Assembly: GCF_002086695.1 (NCBI RefSeq)
Contig: NZ_MVIH01000003.1
Span: 248,001 to 312,000, forward strand
DNA length: 64,000 bases
Direction: 5' to 3'
DNA from: Mycolicibacterium rhodesiae
GTDB taxonomy: Bacteria; Actinomycetota; Actinomycetes; Mycobacteriales; Mycobacteriaceae
Both the position numbers and the translations under genes were made by a program. How positions within the stretch are numbered: position 1 is the first letter of the stretch; every line of letters starts with the position of its first letter. The notes under the pieces are model-generated. The model did no database searches. It saw only the letters and a list, made by a program, of their open reading frames with translations, and had not been told where the DNA came from. This document shows positions 37,614 through 48,032 of the stretch, piece by piece.

Positions 37614-37629
37614 CTTCGCAACCTTCGCA
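37614..37629. promoter_or_regulatory. Candidate RamB boxes in the icl1 promoter
   Basis: Two direct copies of CTTCGCA (37614-37620 and 37623-37629), 9 bp apart. The same sequence forms the half-site of the perfect inverted repeat at the ramB gene. Located 160-180 bases upstream of the icl1 ATG. Confidence 0.5.
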
Positions 37630-37792
37630 GAGTTACCGACCCGCTTGGCGAAAATTGGCACTCTTAATGGCTTGAACTGCGCTAATGGTGCGAGGCATGC
37701 TCGTGTCAGCACACCAGCCAAGCCGCGTTGACGTTAACAGTTCACTCCCTGTCAAGGTGGCCCACCGATGCAAAGAAGGAGCGCAGGCGCCC

Positions 37793-39085
37793 ATGACACT
37801 GTCCAACGTTGGCCAGCCGAAGAGCCCGGAAGAAATCCAGAAGGACTGGGACACCAACCCCCGCTGGAAGGGAATCACCCGTACCTACACCCCGGCCGAC
37901 GTCGTCGCGCTGCAGGGCAGCGTCGTCGAGGAGGCCACCCTGGCCCGTCGCGGCGCCGAGGTGCTGTGGAACCAGCTCCACGACATGGAGTTCGTCAACG
38001 CCCTGGGCGCCCTGACCGGCAACATGGCCGTTCAGCAGGTCCGCGCGGGCCTGAAGGCCATCTACCTGTCGGGTTGGCAGGTCGCCGGCGACGCGAACCT
38101 GTCCGGCCACACCTACCCCGACCAGAGCCTCTACCCGGCCAACTCGGTGCCGCAGGTCGTGCGTCGCATCAACAACGCGCTCATGCGTGCCGACGAGATC
38201 GCCAAGGTCGAGGGTGACACCTCTATCGAGAACTGGCTCGCTCCGATCGTCGCCGACGGCGAGGCCGGCTTCGGTGGCGCGCTGAACGTCTACGAGCTGC
38301 AGAAGGCGATGATCGCCGCCGGTGTCGCCGGTTCGCACTGGGAAGACCAGCTTGCCTCGGAGAAGAAGTGCGGCCACCTCGGTGGCAAGGTGCTGATCCC
38401 GACCCAGCAGCACATCCGCACCCTGACCTCGGCCCGTCTCGCGGCCGACGTCGCCGACGTCCCCACGGTCGTCATCGCCCGCACCGATGCCGAGGCCGCC
38501 ACGCTGATCACCTCCGATGTGGACGAGCGCGACCAGCCGTTCATCACCGGTGAGCGCACCGCTGAGGGCTTCTACCGGGTGAAGAACGGCCTGGAGCCGT
38601 GCATCGCGCGCGCCAAGGCTTACGCGCCGTACTCCGACCTGATCTGGATGGAGACCGGCACCCCGGACCTGGAGCTGGCAGCCAAGTTCGCCGAGGGCGT
38701 CAAGAGCGAGTTCCCGGACCAGATGCTGGCCTACAACTGCTCGCCGTCGTTCAACTGGCGCAAGCACCTGGATGACGCCACTATCGCGAAGTTCCAGAAG
38801 GAACTCGGCGCGATGGGGTTCAAGTTCCAGTTCATCACGCTGGCCGGCTTCCACGCCCTGAACTACTCGATGTTCGATCTGGCGTACGGCTACGCCCGCA
38901 ACCAGATGAGCGCCTACGTCGAGCTGCAGGAGCGCGAGTTCGACGCCGAGGAGCGCGGCTACACCGCCACCAAGCACCAGCGCGAGGTCGGCGCCGGCTA
39001 CTTCGACCGGATCGCCACCACCGTCGACCCGACCAGCTCGACCACCGCGCTCGCGGGTTCGACCGAAGAGGGTCAGTTCCACTAA
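37793..39085 (+). CDS. icl1: Isocitrate lyase (glyoxylate shunt)
   Basis: 430 residues from ATG 37793 with AGAAGGAG upstream; longer in-frame starts lie in the promoter region. The catalytic signature KKCGH has its Cys at residue 193, and [14 protein letters not shown] and [13 protein letters not shown] are typical of the short isocitrate lyases. It cleaves isocitrate to glyoxylate and succinate and, in mycobacteria, also acts as methylisocitrate lyase for propionyl-CoA. Regulated, by inference, by RamB. Followed by a long hairpin before fadB2. Confidence 0.97.
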   Translation: MTLSNVGQPKSPEEIQKDWDTNPRWKGITRTYTPADVVALQGSVVEEATLARRGAEVLWNQLHDMEFVNALGALTGNMAVQQVRAGLKAIYLSGWQVAGDANLSGHTYPDQSLYPANSVPQVVRRINNALMRADEIAKVEGDTSIENWLAPIVADGEAGFGGALNVYELQKAMIAAGVAGSHWEDQLASEKKCGHLGGKVLIPTQQHIRTLTSARLAADVADVPTVVIARTDAEAATLITSDVDERDQPFITGERTAEGFYRVKNGLEPCIARAKAYAPYSDLIWMETGTPDLELAAKFAEGVKSEFPDQMLAYNCSPSFNWRKHLDDATIAKFQKELGAMGFKFQFITLAGFHALNYSMFDLAYGYARNQMSAYVELQEREFDAEERGYTATKHQREVGAGYFDRIATTVDPTSSTTALAGSTEEGQFH

Positions 39086-39097
39086 ATCCCTACCGAG

Positions 39098-39147
39098 CAG
39101 ACGCAAAGGTCCCCTTCACCGCGGTGTGTTGGGGACTTTTGCGTCTG
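39098..39147 (+). terminator. Strong hairpin between icl1 and fadB2
   Basis: CAGACGCAAAGGTCCCC (39098-39114) pairs with GGGGACTTTTGCGTCTG (39131-39147): 17 pairs with one G-U, and a 16-base loop. No T run follows, so it may terminate inefficiently, stabilise the icl1 message, or both. The right arm is only 27 bases from the fadB2 start. Confidence 0.6.
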
Positions 39148-39174
39148 CCGGCGTGTCTAGTAGAAAGTGACTTC

Positions 39175-40041
39175 GTGAGCAGCCAGAAAAGCATTGAACG
39201 AGTAGGTGTGGTCGGAGCCGGGCAGATGGGCTCGGGCATCGTCGAGGTGTGCGCCAAGGCGGGCGCGAACGTCGTCGTCTACGAGCCCACCGACGCATTG
39301 ATCAACTCCGGACGGGACCGCGTCACCTCCTCGCTCGAACGCGCGACGAGCAAGGGCAAGCTCTCGGAAGCCGATCGCGACGCGACGGTCGCCCGACTGA
39401 CGTTCACCACCGATCTCGCGGATCTGTCCGATCGCCAGCTGGTGATCGAGGCCGTCGTCGAAGACGAGGCCGTCAAGGGCAAGATCTTCGCCCAACTGGA
39501 CGAGCTCATCACCGACCCCGACGCCGTCCTCGCATCGAACACCTCGAGCATCCCGATCATGAAAATCGCTGCGGCGACCAAGAATCCGAGCCGGGTGCTG
39601 GGCCTGCACTTCTTCAACCCGGTCCCGGTTCTGCCGCTGGTCGAATTGGTCAACACATTGGTCACCTCCGAGGACGCCATCGCCAGGGTGGAGCAGTTCG
39701 CCGGTGAGGTGCTCGGCAAGAAGGTGGTGCGCTGCGGCGATCGCTCCGGGTTCGTCGTCAACGCCCTGCTGGTGCCTTACCTGCTGTCCGCCATCCGCAT
39801 GGTCGAGGCCGGTGTGGCGAGCATCGAGGACGTCGACACGGCAATCGTCGCGGGCCTGTCGCACCCGATGGGTCCGCTGCGTCTTTCGGACTTGATCGGC
39901 CTGGACACGATGAAGCTCATCGCTGACTCGATGTACGACGAACTCAAGGATGCGCACTACGCACCGCCGCCGTTGCTGCTGCGTATGGTCGAAGCGGGAC
40001 AGCTGGGCAAGAAATCCGGCCAGGGGTTTTACAGCTACTGA
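39175..40041 (+). CDS. fadB2: 3-hydroxybutyryl-CoA dehydrogenase
   Basis: 288 residues from GTG 39175, chosen because the product begins SSQKSIERVGVVGAGQMG. The NAD motif is GAGQMGSG. The active-site segment GLHFFNPVP and the C-terminal GPLRLSDLIGLDT and KKSGQGFY match the short 3-hydroxyacyl-CoA dehydrogenases. It oxidises 3-hydroxybutyryl-CoA with NAD in beta-oxidation. Position after icl1 matches Rv0468. Confidence 0.94.
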   Translation: MSSQKSIERVGVVGAGQMGSGIVEVCAKAGANVVVYEPTDALINSGRDRVTSSLERATSKGKLSEADRDATVARLTFTTDLADLSDRQLVIEAVVEDEAVKGKIFAQLDELITDPDAVLASNTSSIPIMKIAAATKNPSRVLGLHFFNPVPVLPLVELVNTLVTSEDAIARVEQFAGEVLGKKVVRCGDRSGFVVNALLVPYLLSAIRMVEAGVASIEDVDTAIVAGLSHPMGPLRLSDLIGLDTMKLIADSMYDELKDAHYAPPPLLLRMVEAGQLGKKSGQGFYSY

Positions 40042-40172
40042 GCGCGCCGCCGCGCCGCCGCTTGTGCATTTCCTTCGCCGATTGGCTAGGCTCCTGGGGT
40101 TTGGTCGGGGGGCCGCGCAGCAACATCGCATTTCGCGGCATCCGACCGTGCACACAATTGCGTTGGAGGTAG

Positions 40173-41908
<1,736 letters not shown>

Positions 41909-41930
41909 AGCCGACGAGACTAACCCTCGA

Positions 41931-43292
41931 TCACCCGCCTGCGCCGCGGCGCCGCGAAACCACCATGAACCCGACCACGGCCAGGGCCAGTACGCCGGCC
42001 GCGACGGCCACGCTGATAAGGACGGTCCGGTTCTTGTCGATCCACGACGTGGAGTGCGAGACGGCGGCCAGCTTCACGTTGTACCCGGGCAGGGGTTCCT
42101 GGGCAGGACGCTGGATGCCGGGCAGCAGCTGCGTCTGATTGATGACGAACAACGCTTCGCCCTTGTCGGTCTTCGACCATTCGCCCCAGGCCGGGACCTC
42201 CTCGTCGAGCAGCACCTTGGTGGTGTTGTTGACGGCCGGATCCTTGCCCAGGTCGGTCAGCGACGTCACCCGGAAGGGTTCGGACTGTCCCCGGTCGAAC
42301 TTGACCTGAACCAGCACGTTCTTCTGGGTGTTCACCGGCGCCGGCTTCTGCGGCGGCGGCTGGCCCGGAGCCGGCTGATAGCCGCCGCCCGAGAAGCTGC
42401 CCACGGACAGGTTGGTGGCAGGCCCGGACGCCGGACGCGTCATCGCGGTGAAGTTGTAGGTGCCGGTATTGGGCACGTTCAGCGCGGCCCGCTGCAGCGG
42501 AGGCACCGTGAAGACCTGGGTGCGGCCGCCGTAGTCGTACAGCACGCTCAGTGGCGTGCGGTACGGATTGGTGAACACCGGACGGTAGAAGCGGTCATAG
42601 CTGATCCAGCTCGAATTCCACAGTGTCACCGGGCTAGTCAGGGTCATACCGGTGGTCATGGTCGAGGTGCTCACCGTGGACGAAACCGACTCCTGGTAGG
42701 TGGTGACCTCCTCGGACGTCACCTCGGTGGACGTGGTGGTCTCCACCTCGGAGGCCAGCGCCGTGGCGACGTCCTCCTGGGATACCTGCGGCTCTGCCGG
42801 TTCGGCGAGTCCGCCGGCGTTCGTGGGTTCCTGCGTTCCGCCGCTGGGCGCAGGTGCCTGGGTGCCGGGCGCCTCGTTCGTCCCGCTGCCGCCGGGGGCT
42901 TCGGCGCCGCCCGGTTCTTCGTGGGTGCCGCCGGGTTCGTCATGCGTGGCACCGGCCGGCGGTTCGGCTCCGCCGGGCTCGTCGTGCATTCCACCGCCCG
43001 GCATGTCGATGCCGCCCGGCTCGTCGTGAGGAGCTCCGGCGGGCGGTTCGGGGGCGGCAGGGTCCTGATGCATGCCGCCGTCCGAGGGCTCCTCCATGCC
43101 GCCGCCGGACGGGGCCTCGGGCGCGCTGCCGCCGTCGTCGCCACCGCTGTAGCTGCTGCCACCACCATCGTCGTCGCCGAACGGGTCCGCCGCGCTGACC
43201 GCGGTGCCAGCAAACAGCGCCGACGTCGAAATCGCGACGGCGGCGATCACTCCCACCGGCTTACGAAACTTTGCGGCGTTGTCGTTGTCCAC
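41931..43292 (-). CDS. Exported protein with Gly/Pro/Glu-rich repeat region and C-terminal membrane anchor
   Basis: 453 residues from GTG 43292 with AGGAGG just upstream. Residues ~12-35 are a signal peptide (VGVIAAVAISTSALFAGTAVSAA). Residues ~38-175 are a low-complexity Gly/Pro/Glu region with imperfect repeats such as HDEPGG and EPPAGA. A folded domain follows (~210-400; NPYRTPLSVLYDYGGRTQVF) and one transmembrane helix near the end (VLISVAVAAGVLALAVVGFMVV) with basic residues after it. It looks like a cell-envelope protein held in the membrane with most of it outside. Function unknown. Confidence 0.8.
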   Translation of the reverse strand: MDNDNAAKFRKPVGVIAAVAISTSALFAGTAVSAADPFGDDDGGGSSYSGGDDGGSAPEAPSGGGMEEPSDGGMHQDPAAPEPPAGAPHDEPGGIDMPGGGMHDEPGGAEPPAGATHDEPGGTHEEPGGAEAPGGSGTNEAPGTQAPAPSGGTQEPTNAGGLAEPAEPQVSQEDVATALASEVETTTSTEVTSEEVTTYQESVSSTVSTSTMTTGMTLTSPVTLWNSSWISYDRFYRPVFTNPYRTPLSVLYDYGGRTQVFTVPPLQRAALNVPNTGTYNFTAMTRPASGPATNLSVGSFSGGGYQPAPGQPPPQKPAPVNTQKNVLVQVKFDRGQSEPFRVTSLTDLGKDPAVNNTTKVLLDEEVPAWGEWSKTDKGEALFVINQTQLLPGIQRPAQEPLPGYNVKLAAVSHSTSWIDKNRTVLISVAVAAGVLALAVVGFMVVSRRRGAGG

Positions 43293-43488
43293 CCCGGCCT
43301 CCTAGACCCATATGACGCGAAATCATTCCGCCCGAGGGCAAATCTCACAGGCAGCCCCGAGGGATTGTTTTACATGATCCGCGGCGCTTTCATGGGAGGT
43401 TGAGGCTCGTGGCCTCGTGCGCGTCCATTTTCGCGCCGGGGCAGTTAACATCATCTCGCTTACGTGCGGATGAACCTCGGGGGGATTG

Positions 43489-44400
43489 GTGCGGGCACGA
43501 ACTGCAATCAGCGTCGCGGCGCTCACGTTCGCGATCACCGCTGCCGGTTGTGGACACGACAAGTCGGCCACACCGCCGTCGGAGTCGGCGGCTACGCCCG
43601 CGACGGCCCAGGCGTCACCCCAGCCCTCAGGGCAACCGGATGTCAACGACAACGGCGTGCCGGACAACTCGGGTGACGACAAGGATTGGCCGGGCAAGAT
43701 GACGGTGACCTACGAGGACGCCACCTCGCCGGAGGCCGTCACCGGCCGCGACCTCATCAAAAACGACCACCTGCTGGAGGACCTGGCCGACGGAATCACC
43801 GAGTCGCTGAAGCTGCCGTTCGACATCCCACTGATCGGCAAGCAGTGCGGCACGGCCAACGCGTACTGGAGCCCCGACGCCAAGTCGGTCACCATCTGCT
43901 ACGAAGACGCCGCCGACGCGTTGAGCATCTACACCAAGGCCGGTGACCCCGACCCGAAGGCCTCGGCGATCAACTCCGAGATCGCGACGTTCTATCACGA
44001 GACCGGGCACATGGTCATCGACATCTACGACCTGCCGGCGACCGGGCGCGAAGAGGACGTCGCCGATCAGCTGGCCGCCTACATCCTGCTGGCACCCGGC
44101 CCCGACGGAAAGATCGACCCCGAATCGGTCCAGGCGGTCAAGGACTTCGCCCGGGAGTTCAAGGGATACAGCGACCAGCGGGGCGGCGAGATCGACGAAG
44201 GTCAGCTCGCCGACGTCCATACGCTGGATCTGGCCCGGATGTACAACCTCGAATGTTGGGTCTACGGCGCCGATCCCACGGGCAACGCCGATCTGGTGAG
44301 CAGTGGCGCGCTGCCTCAGGACCGCGCCGACGGCTGCGAGGACGAGTACACCAAGCTGAGCAGCTCGTGGGACACCCTGCTCGGCCCGTATCTCAAGTGA
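43489..44400 (+). CDS. Probable lipoprotein, DUF4344-type putative zinc metallopeptidase
   Basis: 303 residues from GTG 43489, just after GGGGGG. The signal peptide ends ITAAGC, an acceptable lipobox, so it is probably a lipoprotein. The zinc motif is H170-E-T-G-H174 in IATFYHETGHMVID, with a downstream Glu (GREEDVADQLAAY) as possible third ligand. This HExxH family (DUF4344) occurs in Actinobacteria without known substrate. Next to another exported protein, on the opposite strand. Its stop overlaps the madR stop by 8 bases (converging). Confidence 0.8.
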   Translation: MRARTAISVAALTFAITAAGCGHDKSATPPSESAATPATAQASPQPSGQPDVNDNGVPDNSGDDKDWPGKMTVTYEDATSPEAVTGRDLIKNDHLLEDLADGITESLKLPFDIPLIGKQCGTANAYWSPDAKSVTICYEDAADALSIYTKAGDPDPKASAINSEIATFYHETGHMVIDIYDLPATGREEDVADQLAAYILLAPGPDGKIDPESVQAVKDFAREFKGYSDQRGGEIDEGQLADVHTLDLARMYNLECWVYGADPTGNADLVSSGALPQDRADGCEDEYTKLSSSWDTLLGPYLK

Positions 44401-45091
44401 GCGGTGGCAGCGACGGTGACGGATGCGGACCGGAGTTGAACCGGTTCAGCGATCCGCCCGCCTCGACGATGCCGCACAGGGCGTTCCAGCACAGCATCGT
44501 CAGGTAGTCGATCAACTCGTCGCTGCTCATCCGCGGGCTCGACATCCACGAGTGCGTCGCCAACTGCACGCCGCCGACGATCAGATAGGCCCAGGGCTCG
44601 ACACCGCCGGTGTCCATCCCGGCTCGCTGCATGCGCCTGCGCAGCACCACCGCGAGCATCCTGGCGATGATCTGCTCCGAGTCGGCGATGACTTTGGTTT
44701 TGCTGGCGGAACTGTTTGCCATCACGAATTGATAGGTTGCGGGCTCAGCTGCGACGGTGTCCACGTACACCCGGATGATCTCGCGGGTGAGATCGAAACC
44801 GTCCATGTTCGACGACAGTGCGGCGGCCATGTTGGGGATCAGCGTGGTTTGCGCGAAGCGCATCATGACCGCGGTGGTGAGGTCGTTCTTGTCGACGAAA
44901 TAGCGGTACAGCACGGTCTTCGACACGCCGATTTCCGCAGCTATCTCATCCATGCTCACGTCGCGGCCGCGCTGGCGGACGGCCTCGAGTGCGCCGTCCA
45001 CCAATTCAGTGCGGCGCTCGACCTTGTGCTGATGCCAGCGTCGCTTGCGACCATCGGTCTTGGCCCGGGTGCTGTCCAGGCCATGGCTCAT
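44393..45091 (-). CDS. madR: TetR family regulator, MadR-like (Rv0472c-type)
   Basis: 232 residues from ATG 45091 (MSHGLDSTRAKTDGRKRRW), close to the ~234 of Rv0472c. The helix-turn-helix is clear: ELVDGALEAVRQRGRDVSMDE then IAAEIGVSKTVLYRYFVDKND. MadR of M. tuberculosis controls the mycolic acid desaturase genes desA1 and desA2. Position between umaA and a DUF445 gene matches Rv0472c. A 10-bp palindrome lies beside its promoter, so it may regulate itself. Confidence 0.85.
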   Translation of the reverse strand: MSHGLDSTRAKTDGRKRRWHQHKVERRTELVDGALEAVRQRGRDVSMDEIAAEIGVSKTVLYRYFVDKNDLTTAVMMRFAQTTLIPNMAAALSSNMDGFDLTREIIRVYVDTVAAEPATYQFVMANSSASKTKVIADSEQIIARMLAVVLRRRMQRAGMDTGGVEPWAYLIVGGVQLATHSWMSSPRMSSDELIDYLTMLCWNALCGIVEAGGSLNRFNSGPHPSPSLPPLT

Positions 45092-45135
45092 ATTCTGTGC
45101 CACTATCGCGGAGTCCGTTCCCCTCGTTCGCAACG

Positions 45136-45154
45136 ATTCTACGGTCTGATCAGA
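45136..45154 (-). promoter_or_regulatory. Probable madR promoter with TCTGATCAGA palindrome
   Basis: TAGAAT (45141-45136, minus strand) is a good -10 box, 45 bases from the madR ATG. TCTGATCAGA (45145-45154), a perfect 10-bp palindrome, lies in the spacer between -10 and -35, a usual place for a repressor. Confidence 0.4.
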
Positions 45155-45201
45155 GGGCAGGGTCACATTAACTGGGTGGCGGGATAGCGGATGATGGTGG
45201 A

Positions 45202-46536
45202 GTGGCAGCCAAACATCGCCTCCCGGGGTTGCCGGCGGAGGCAGTCCGCACAGGTACCTCGCTCGCGGAAACATTCGCCGGAGCCGACCCGGAGGCCGAC
45301 GCGCAACGGGCACGTGCCCTGCGCCGGATGAAGGCGGTGGCGCTGAGCTTCCTGATCGGTGCCACGGTGATCTTCTTGGCCTGCCGCTGGGGCCAGTCGC
45401 AGGGCGGCCCGGCCTGGATCGGGTATGTCGGTGCCGCCGCCGAGGCCGGGATGGTCGGTGCGCTGGCCGATTGGTTCGCGGTTACCGCGCTGTTCCGTCA
45501 CCCGCTGGGGCTCAAGATCCCGCACACCGCGATCATCAAGCGCAAGAAGGATCAGCTGGGCGAGGGCCTTGGGACCTTCGTGCGGGAGAACTTCCTGTCG
45601 CCCGCCGTTGTGGAGACCAAGTTGCGCGACGCCGAAGTGGCTGGGCGCCTTGGTAAGTGGCTGTCCGAGCCGTCACACGCCGAGCGGGTCGCCACCGAGG
45701 CCGGCACCGTGTTGCGTGTCGTGGTGGAACTGCTCAACGACGACGACATCCAGCAGGTCATCGACCGAACCATTGTCCGTCGTCTCGCCGAACCCCAATG
45801 GGGGCCGCCGGTGGGCCGGGTGCTGGGGCAACTCCTGGCGGAGAACCGCCAGGAGGCCCTGATCCAGCTGCTGTGCGACCGTGCTTTTCAGTGGGCACTC
45901 AATGCCGGCGACACGATCGAGCGGGTGGTCACCCGTGACTCACCGAGTTGGTCACCGAAATTCGTCGACCAGCTGGTGGGGGACCGGATCCACCGCGAAC
46001 TCATGGATTTCACCGACAAAGTACGGCGGGACCCGAATCACGAACTGCGCCAATCGGCCAACCGATTCCTGTTCGAGTTCGCCAGCGATCTGCAGAACGA
46101 CGACGCGACCATCGCGCGCGCCGAGGCGGTCAAAGAACAGCTGATGGAACGCGACGAGGTCGCGCGTGCGGCTGAGACAGCGTGGAAGACGTTGAAACGC
46201 TTGGTACTTGAGGGTGTGGATGACCCGTCGAGCACCCTGCGAACCCGGGTCACCGAGTCGGTGATGCGGATCGGGGAGTCGCTGCGCGACGATGCCGAGC
46301 TGCGCGACAAGGTGGACAACTGGATCGTGCGCGGGGCGCAGCACCTGGTCGCCCAGTACGGGGCGGAGATCACCACGATCATCACCGACACCATCGAGCG
46401 CTGGGATGCCGACGAGGCCAGCCGCCGCATCGAATTGCATGTCGGACGCGACCTGCAATTCATCCGGATCAACGGCACCGTGGTCGGCTCGCTTGCCGGC
46501 TTGATCATCTACACCGTGGCGCAAATACTCTTCTGA
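45202..46536 (+). CDS. DUF445 family membrane protein (Rv0473-like)
   Basis: 444 residues, GTG start. One N-terminal helix pair (MKAVALSFLIGATVIFLACRW; GYVGAAAEAGMVGALADWFAV), a long helical middle with Phe/Arg motifs such as REALIQLLCD, and a C-terminal helix (GTVVGSLAGLIIYTVAQILF). The segment ADWFAVTALFRHPLG is the DUF445 signature. Proteins of this family (YheB-like) are of unknown function. Order madR-DUF445-HTH-hbhA matches Rv0472c-Rv0475. Confidence 0.87.
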   Translation: MAAKHRLPGLPAEAVRTGTSLAETFAGADPEADAQRARALRRMKAVALSFLIGATVIFLACRWGQSQGGPAWIGYVGAAAEAGMVGALADWFAVTALFRHPLGLKIPHTAIIKRKKDQLGEGLGTFVRENFLSPAVVETKLRDAEVAGRLGKWLSEPSHAERVATEAGTVLRVVVELLNDDDIQQVIDRTIVRRLAEPQWGPPVGRVLGQLLAENRQEALIQLLCDRAFQWALNAGDTIERVVTRDSPSWSPKFVDQLVGDRIHRELMDFTDKVRRDPNHELRQSANRFLFEFASDLQNDDATIARAEAVKEQLMERDEVARAAETAWKTLKRLVLEGVDDPSSTLRTRVTESVMRIGESLRDDAELRDKVDNWIVRGAQHLVAQYGAEITTIITDTIERWDADEASRRIELHVGRDLQFIRINGTVVGSLAGLIIYTVAQILF

Positions 46537-46551
46537 CCTGCGCTAGCAGGA

Positions 46552-46584
46552 GTGCTTGCAAAAGTTAGCACCCCCGCGTAGGGT
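46552..46584 (+). promoter_or_regulatory. Promoter with overlapping operator for the HTH gene
   Basis: TTGCAA (46556-46561), a 17-base spacer and TAGGGT (46579-46584) form a good promoter. The inverted repeat GTGCT-N10-AGCAC (46552-46571) covers the -35 box, so a repressor bound there would block RNA polymerase. Autorepression by the XRE protein is inferred. Confidence 0.55.
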
Positions 46585-46628
46585 GGCGTTCGTACGCACC
46601 GGACACCCATCGCGACGGGAGGGAACTC

Positions 46629-47021
46629 ATGGCGCAAGACGGCGATCTTCAGGCCGTGGTGTCCAATGCCGCGCATGACATCGGTGGCTTCATCAGGGCG
46701 CAGCGTGAAGCCGCTCAGGTCTCGGTGCGGCAGTTGGCCGAGAAGGCCGGTGTCAGCAACCCGTACCTCAGTCAGATCGAACGGGGACTGCGGAAGCCGT
46801 CTGCGGAGGTGCTGAGCCAGATCGCCAAGGCGCTGCGGCTATCGGCCGAGGTGCTCTATATCCGGGCGGGAATTCTCGAGCCCGGGGAGGCGAGCATGGT
46901 GCACGACGCGATCATCGGCGACACCGTGATCACCGAGCGTCAGAAGCAGGTACTGCTCGATATCTACACCTCGTTCTGTCAGCAGAACGAAGCTGCCCGT
47001 GAGGAGCTCATCCCTGAGTAA
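46629..47021 (+). CDS. XRE family HTH regulator (Rv0474-like)
   Basis: 130 residues. The helix-turn-helix spans ~20-75 (IRAQREAAQVSVRQLAEKAG, then VSNPYLSQIERGLRKPSAEV). The C-terminal ~50 residues are helical. The M. tuberculosis orthologue Rv0474 has been reported as copper-responsive and to bind its own promoter; whether this protein senses copper cannot be read from sequence. It lies 64 bases upstream of hbhA. Confidence 0.9.
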   Translation: MAQDGDLQAVVSNAAHDIGGFIRAQREAAQVSVRQLAEKAGVSNPYLSQIERGLRKPSAEVLSQIAKALRLSAEVLYIRAGILEPGEASMVHDAIIGDTVITERQKQVLLDIYTSFCQQNEAAREELIPE

Positions 47022-47085
47022 CAGACCAGCAACTGACGAAAACTCTTAACTGACAACAACATTCAATTCGAAAGGAGCCACTACG

Positions 47086-47703
47086 ATGGCTGAGAACAAC
47101 CCCAATGTCGAAGACCTGAAGGCCCCGCTGCTCGCTGCGGTCGGCGCTGCCGATCTGGCCCTGGCCACCGTCAACGAAATCCTCGCGACCCTGCGCGATC
47201 GTGCCGAAGAGGCCCGCAGCGAGGCCAGCACCCGCGTCGAAGAGCGCCGCGCCGCGCTGACCAAGCTGCAGGAAGACCTGCCGCAGCGCGCCGAGGAGCT
47301 GCGCGGCCGGCTGTCCAGCGAGGAGCTGCGCAAGGCTGCGGAGGGCTACGTCGAGTCCGCCACCGCGACCTACAACAGCCTCGTCGAGCGCGGCGAGGCC
47401 GCCCTGGAGCGCCTGCGCAGCCAGTCCGACCTCAAGGACGTCGCCGCTCGCGCCGAGGGCTACGTCGACCAGGCCGTCGAGCTGACCCAGGAGGCCCTGG
47501 GCAACGTGTCGTCGCAGACCCGCGCAGTCGGTGAGCGCGCCGCCAAGCTGGTCGGCGTCGAACTGCCCGCCAAGGCCGCCCCGGCCAAGAAGGCTGCTCC
47601 TGCCAAGAAGGCCGCCCCCGCCAAGAAGGCCGCTCCGGCCAAGGCTGCGGCCAAGAAGGCTCCCGCCAAGAAGGCGCCGGCCAAGAAGGTCACCCAGAAG
47701 TAA
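47086..47703 (+). CDS. hbhA: Heparin-binding haemagglutinin HbhA
   Basis: 205 residues with AAAGGAG upstream. Residues ~1-160 form a long coiled coil ([20 protein letters not shown]). The C-terminal ~50 residues are Lys/Ala/Pro repeats ([12 protein letters not shown]), the heparin-binding tail that in M. tuberculosis is methylated and binds host glycosaminoglycans. The tail here carries repeats of both AKKAAP and AKKAP type. In environmental mycobacteria the protein is also linked to lipid inclusions and to mycobacterial aggregation. No signal peptide, as known for HbhA. Confidence 0.93.
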   Translation: MAENNPNVEDLKAPLLAAVGAADLALATVNEILATLRDRAEEARSEASTRVEERRAALTKLQEDLPQRAEELRGRLSSEELRKAAEGYVESATATYNSLVERGEAALERLRSQSDLKDVAARAEGYVDQAVELTQEALGNVSSQTRAVGERAAKLVGVELPAKAAPAKKAAPAKKAAPAKKAAPAKAAAKKAPAKKAPAKKVTQK

Positions 47704-47737
47704 GCAGAAGTAATTCGCTGTAGGGACAAGACCCGCC

Positions 47738-47743
47738 TACGCT
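47738..47743 (+). promoter_or_regulatory. -10 box for a leaderless DUF2516 transcript
   Basis: TACGCT (TANNNT) ends 7 bases before the GTG at 47751, the spacing seen in leaderless mycobacterial promoters. It supports GTG 47751 over ATG 47754 as start. Confidence 0.45.
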
Positions 47744-47750
47744 TGTAGCC

Positions 47751-48032
47751 GTGATGCTGCAAGGTGTGGCGGGTCTTGTTCTTCAGGTCGTCTTCTGGGC
47801 GGTCACCGCGGTGACCATCTATGCGTTCGTCAATGCCGCGATGCAGCGACCTGATGCCTACACCGCAGCCGAGAAGCTCACCAAGCCGGTCTGGCTGGTG
47901 ATCCTCGGTGTCGCGGGTCTGCTGTCGCTGTTCCTGGGAGTCATGGGCGTGGCGATCGCCGCCGTGGCCACCGGTGTCTACCTGGTGGACGTACGGCCCA
48001 AGCTGCTCGAGGTCCAGGGGAAATCGCGCTGA
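47751..48032 (+). CDS. DUF2516 family membrane protein (Rv0476-like)
   Basis: 93 residues. Two hydrophobic segments ([41 protein letters not shown], continuing into [12 protein letters not shown]). The family is small and actinobacterial with no known role. Its stop overlaps the proposed CTG start of the next gene. Order matches Rv0476-Rv0477. Confidence 0.85.
   Translation: MMLQGVAGLVLQVVFWAVTAVTIYAFVNAAMQRPDAYTAAEKLTKPVWLVILGVAGLLSLFLGVMGVAIAAVATGVYLVDVRPKLLEVQGKSR

Noticed and set aside
37742..39106. A 454-codon minus-strand frame opposite icl1
   Set aside because: icl1 is certain; the opposite frame follows its codon bias.
47575..47700. Repeat array in hbhA as a CRISPR or satellite
   Set aside because: It encodes the known Lys/Ala/Pro heparin-binding tail; units are short and in frame.
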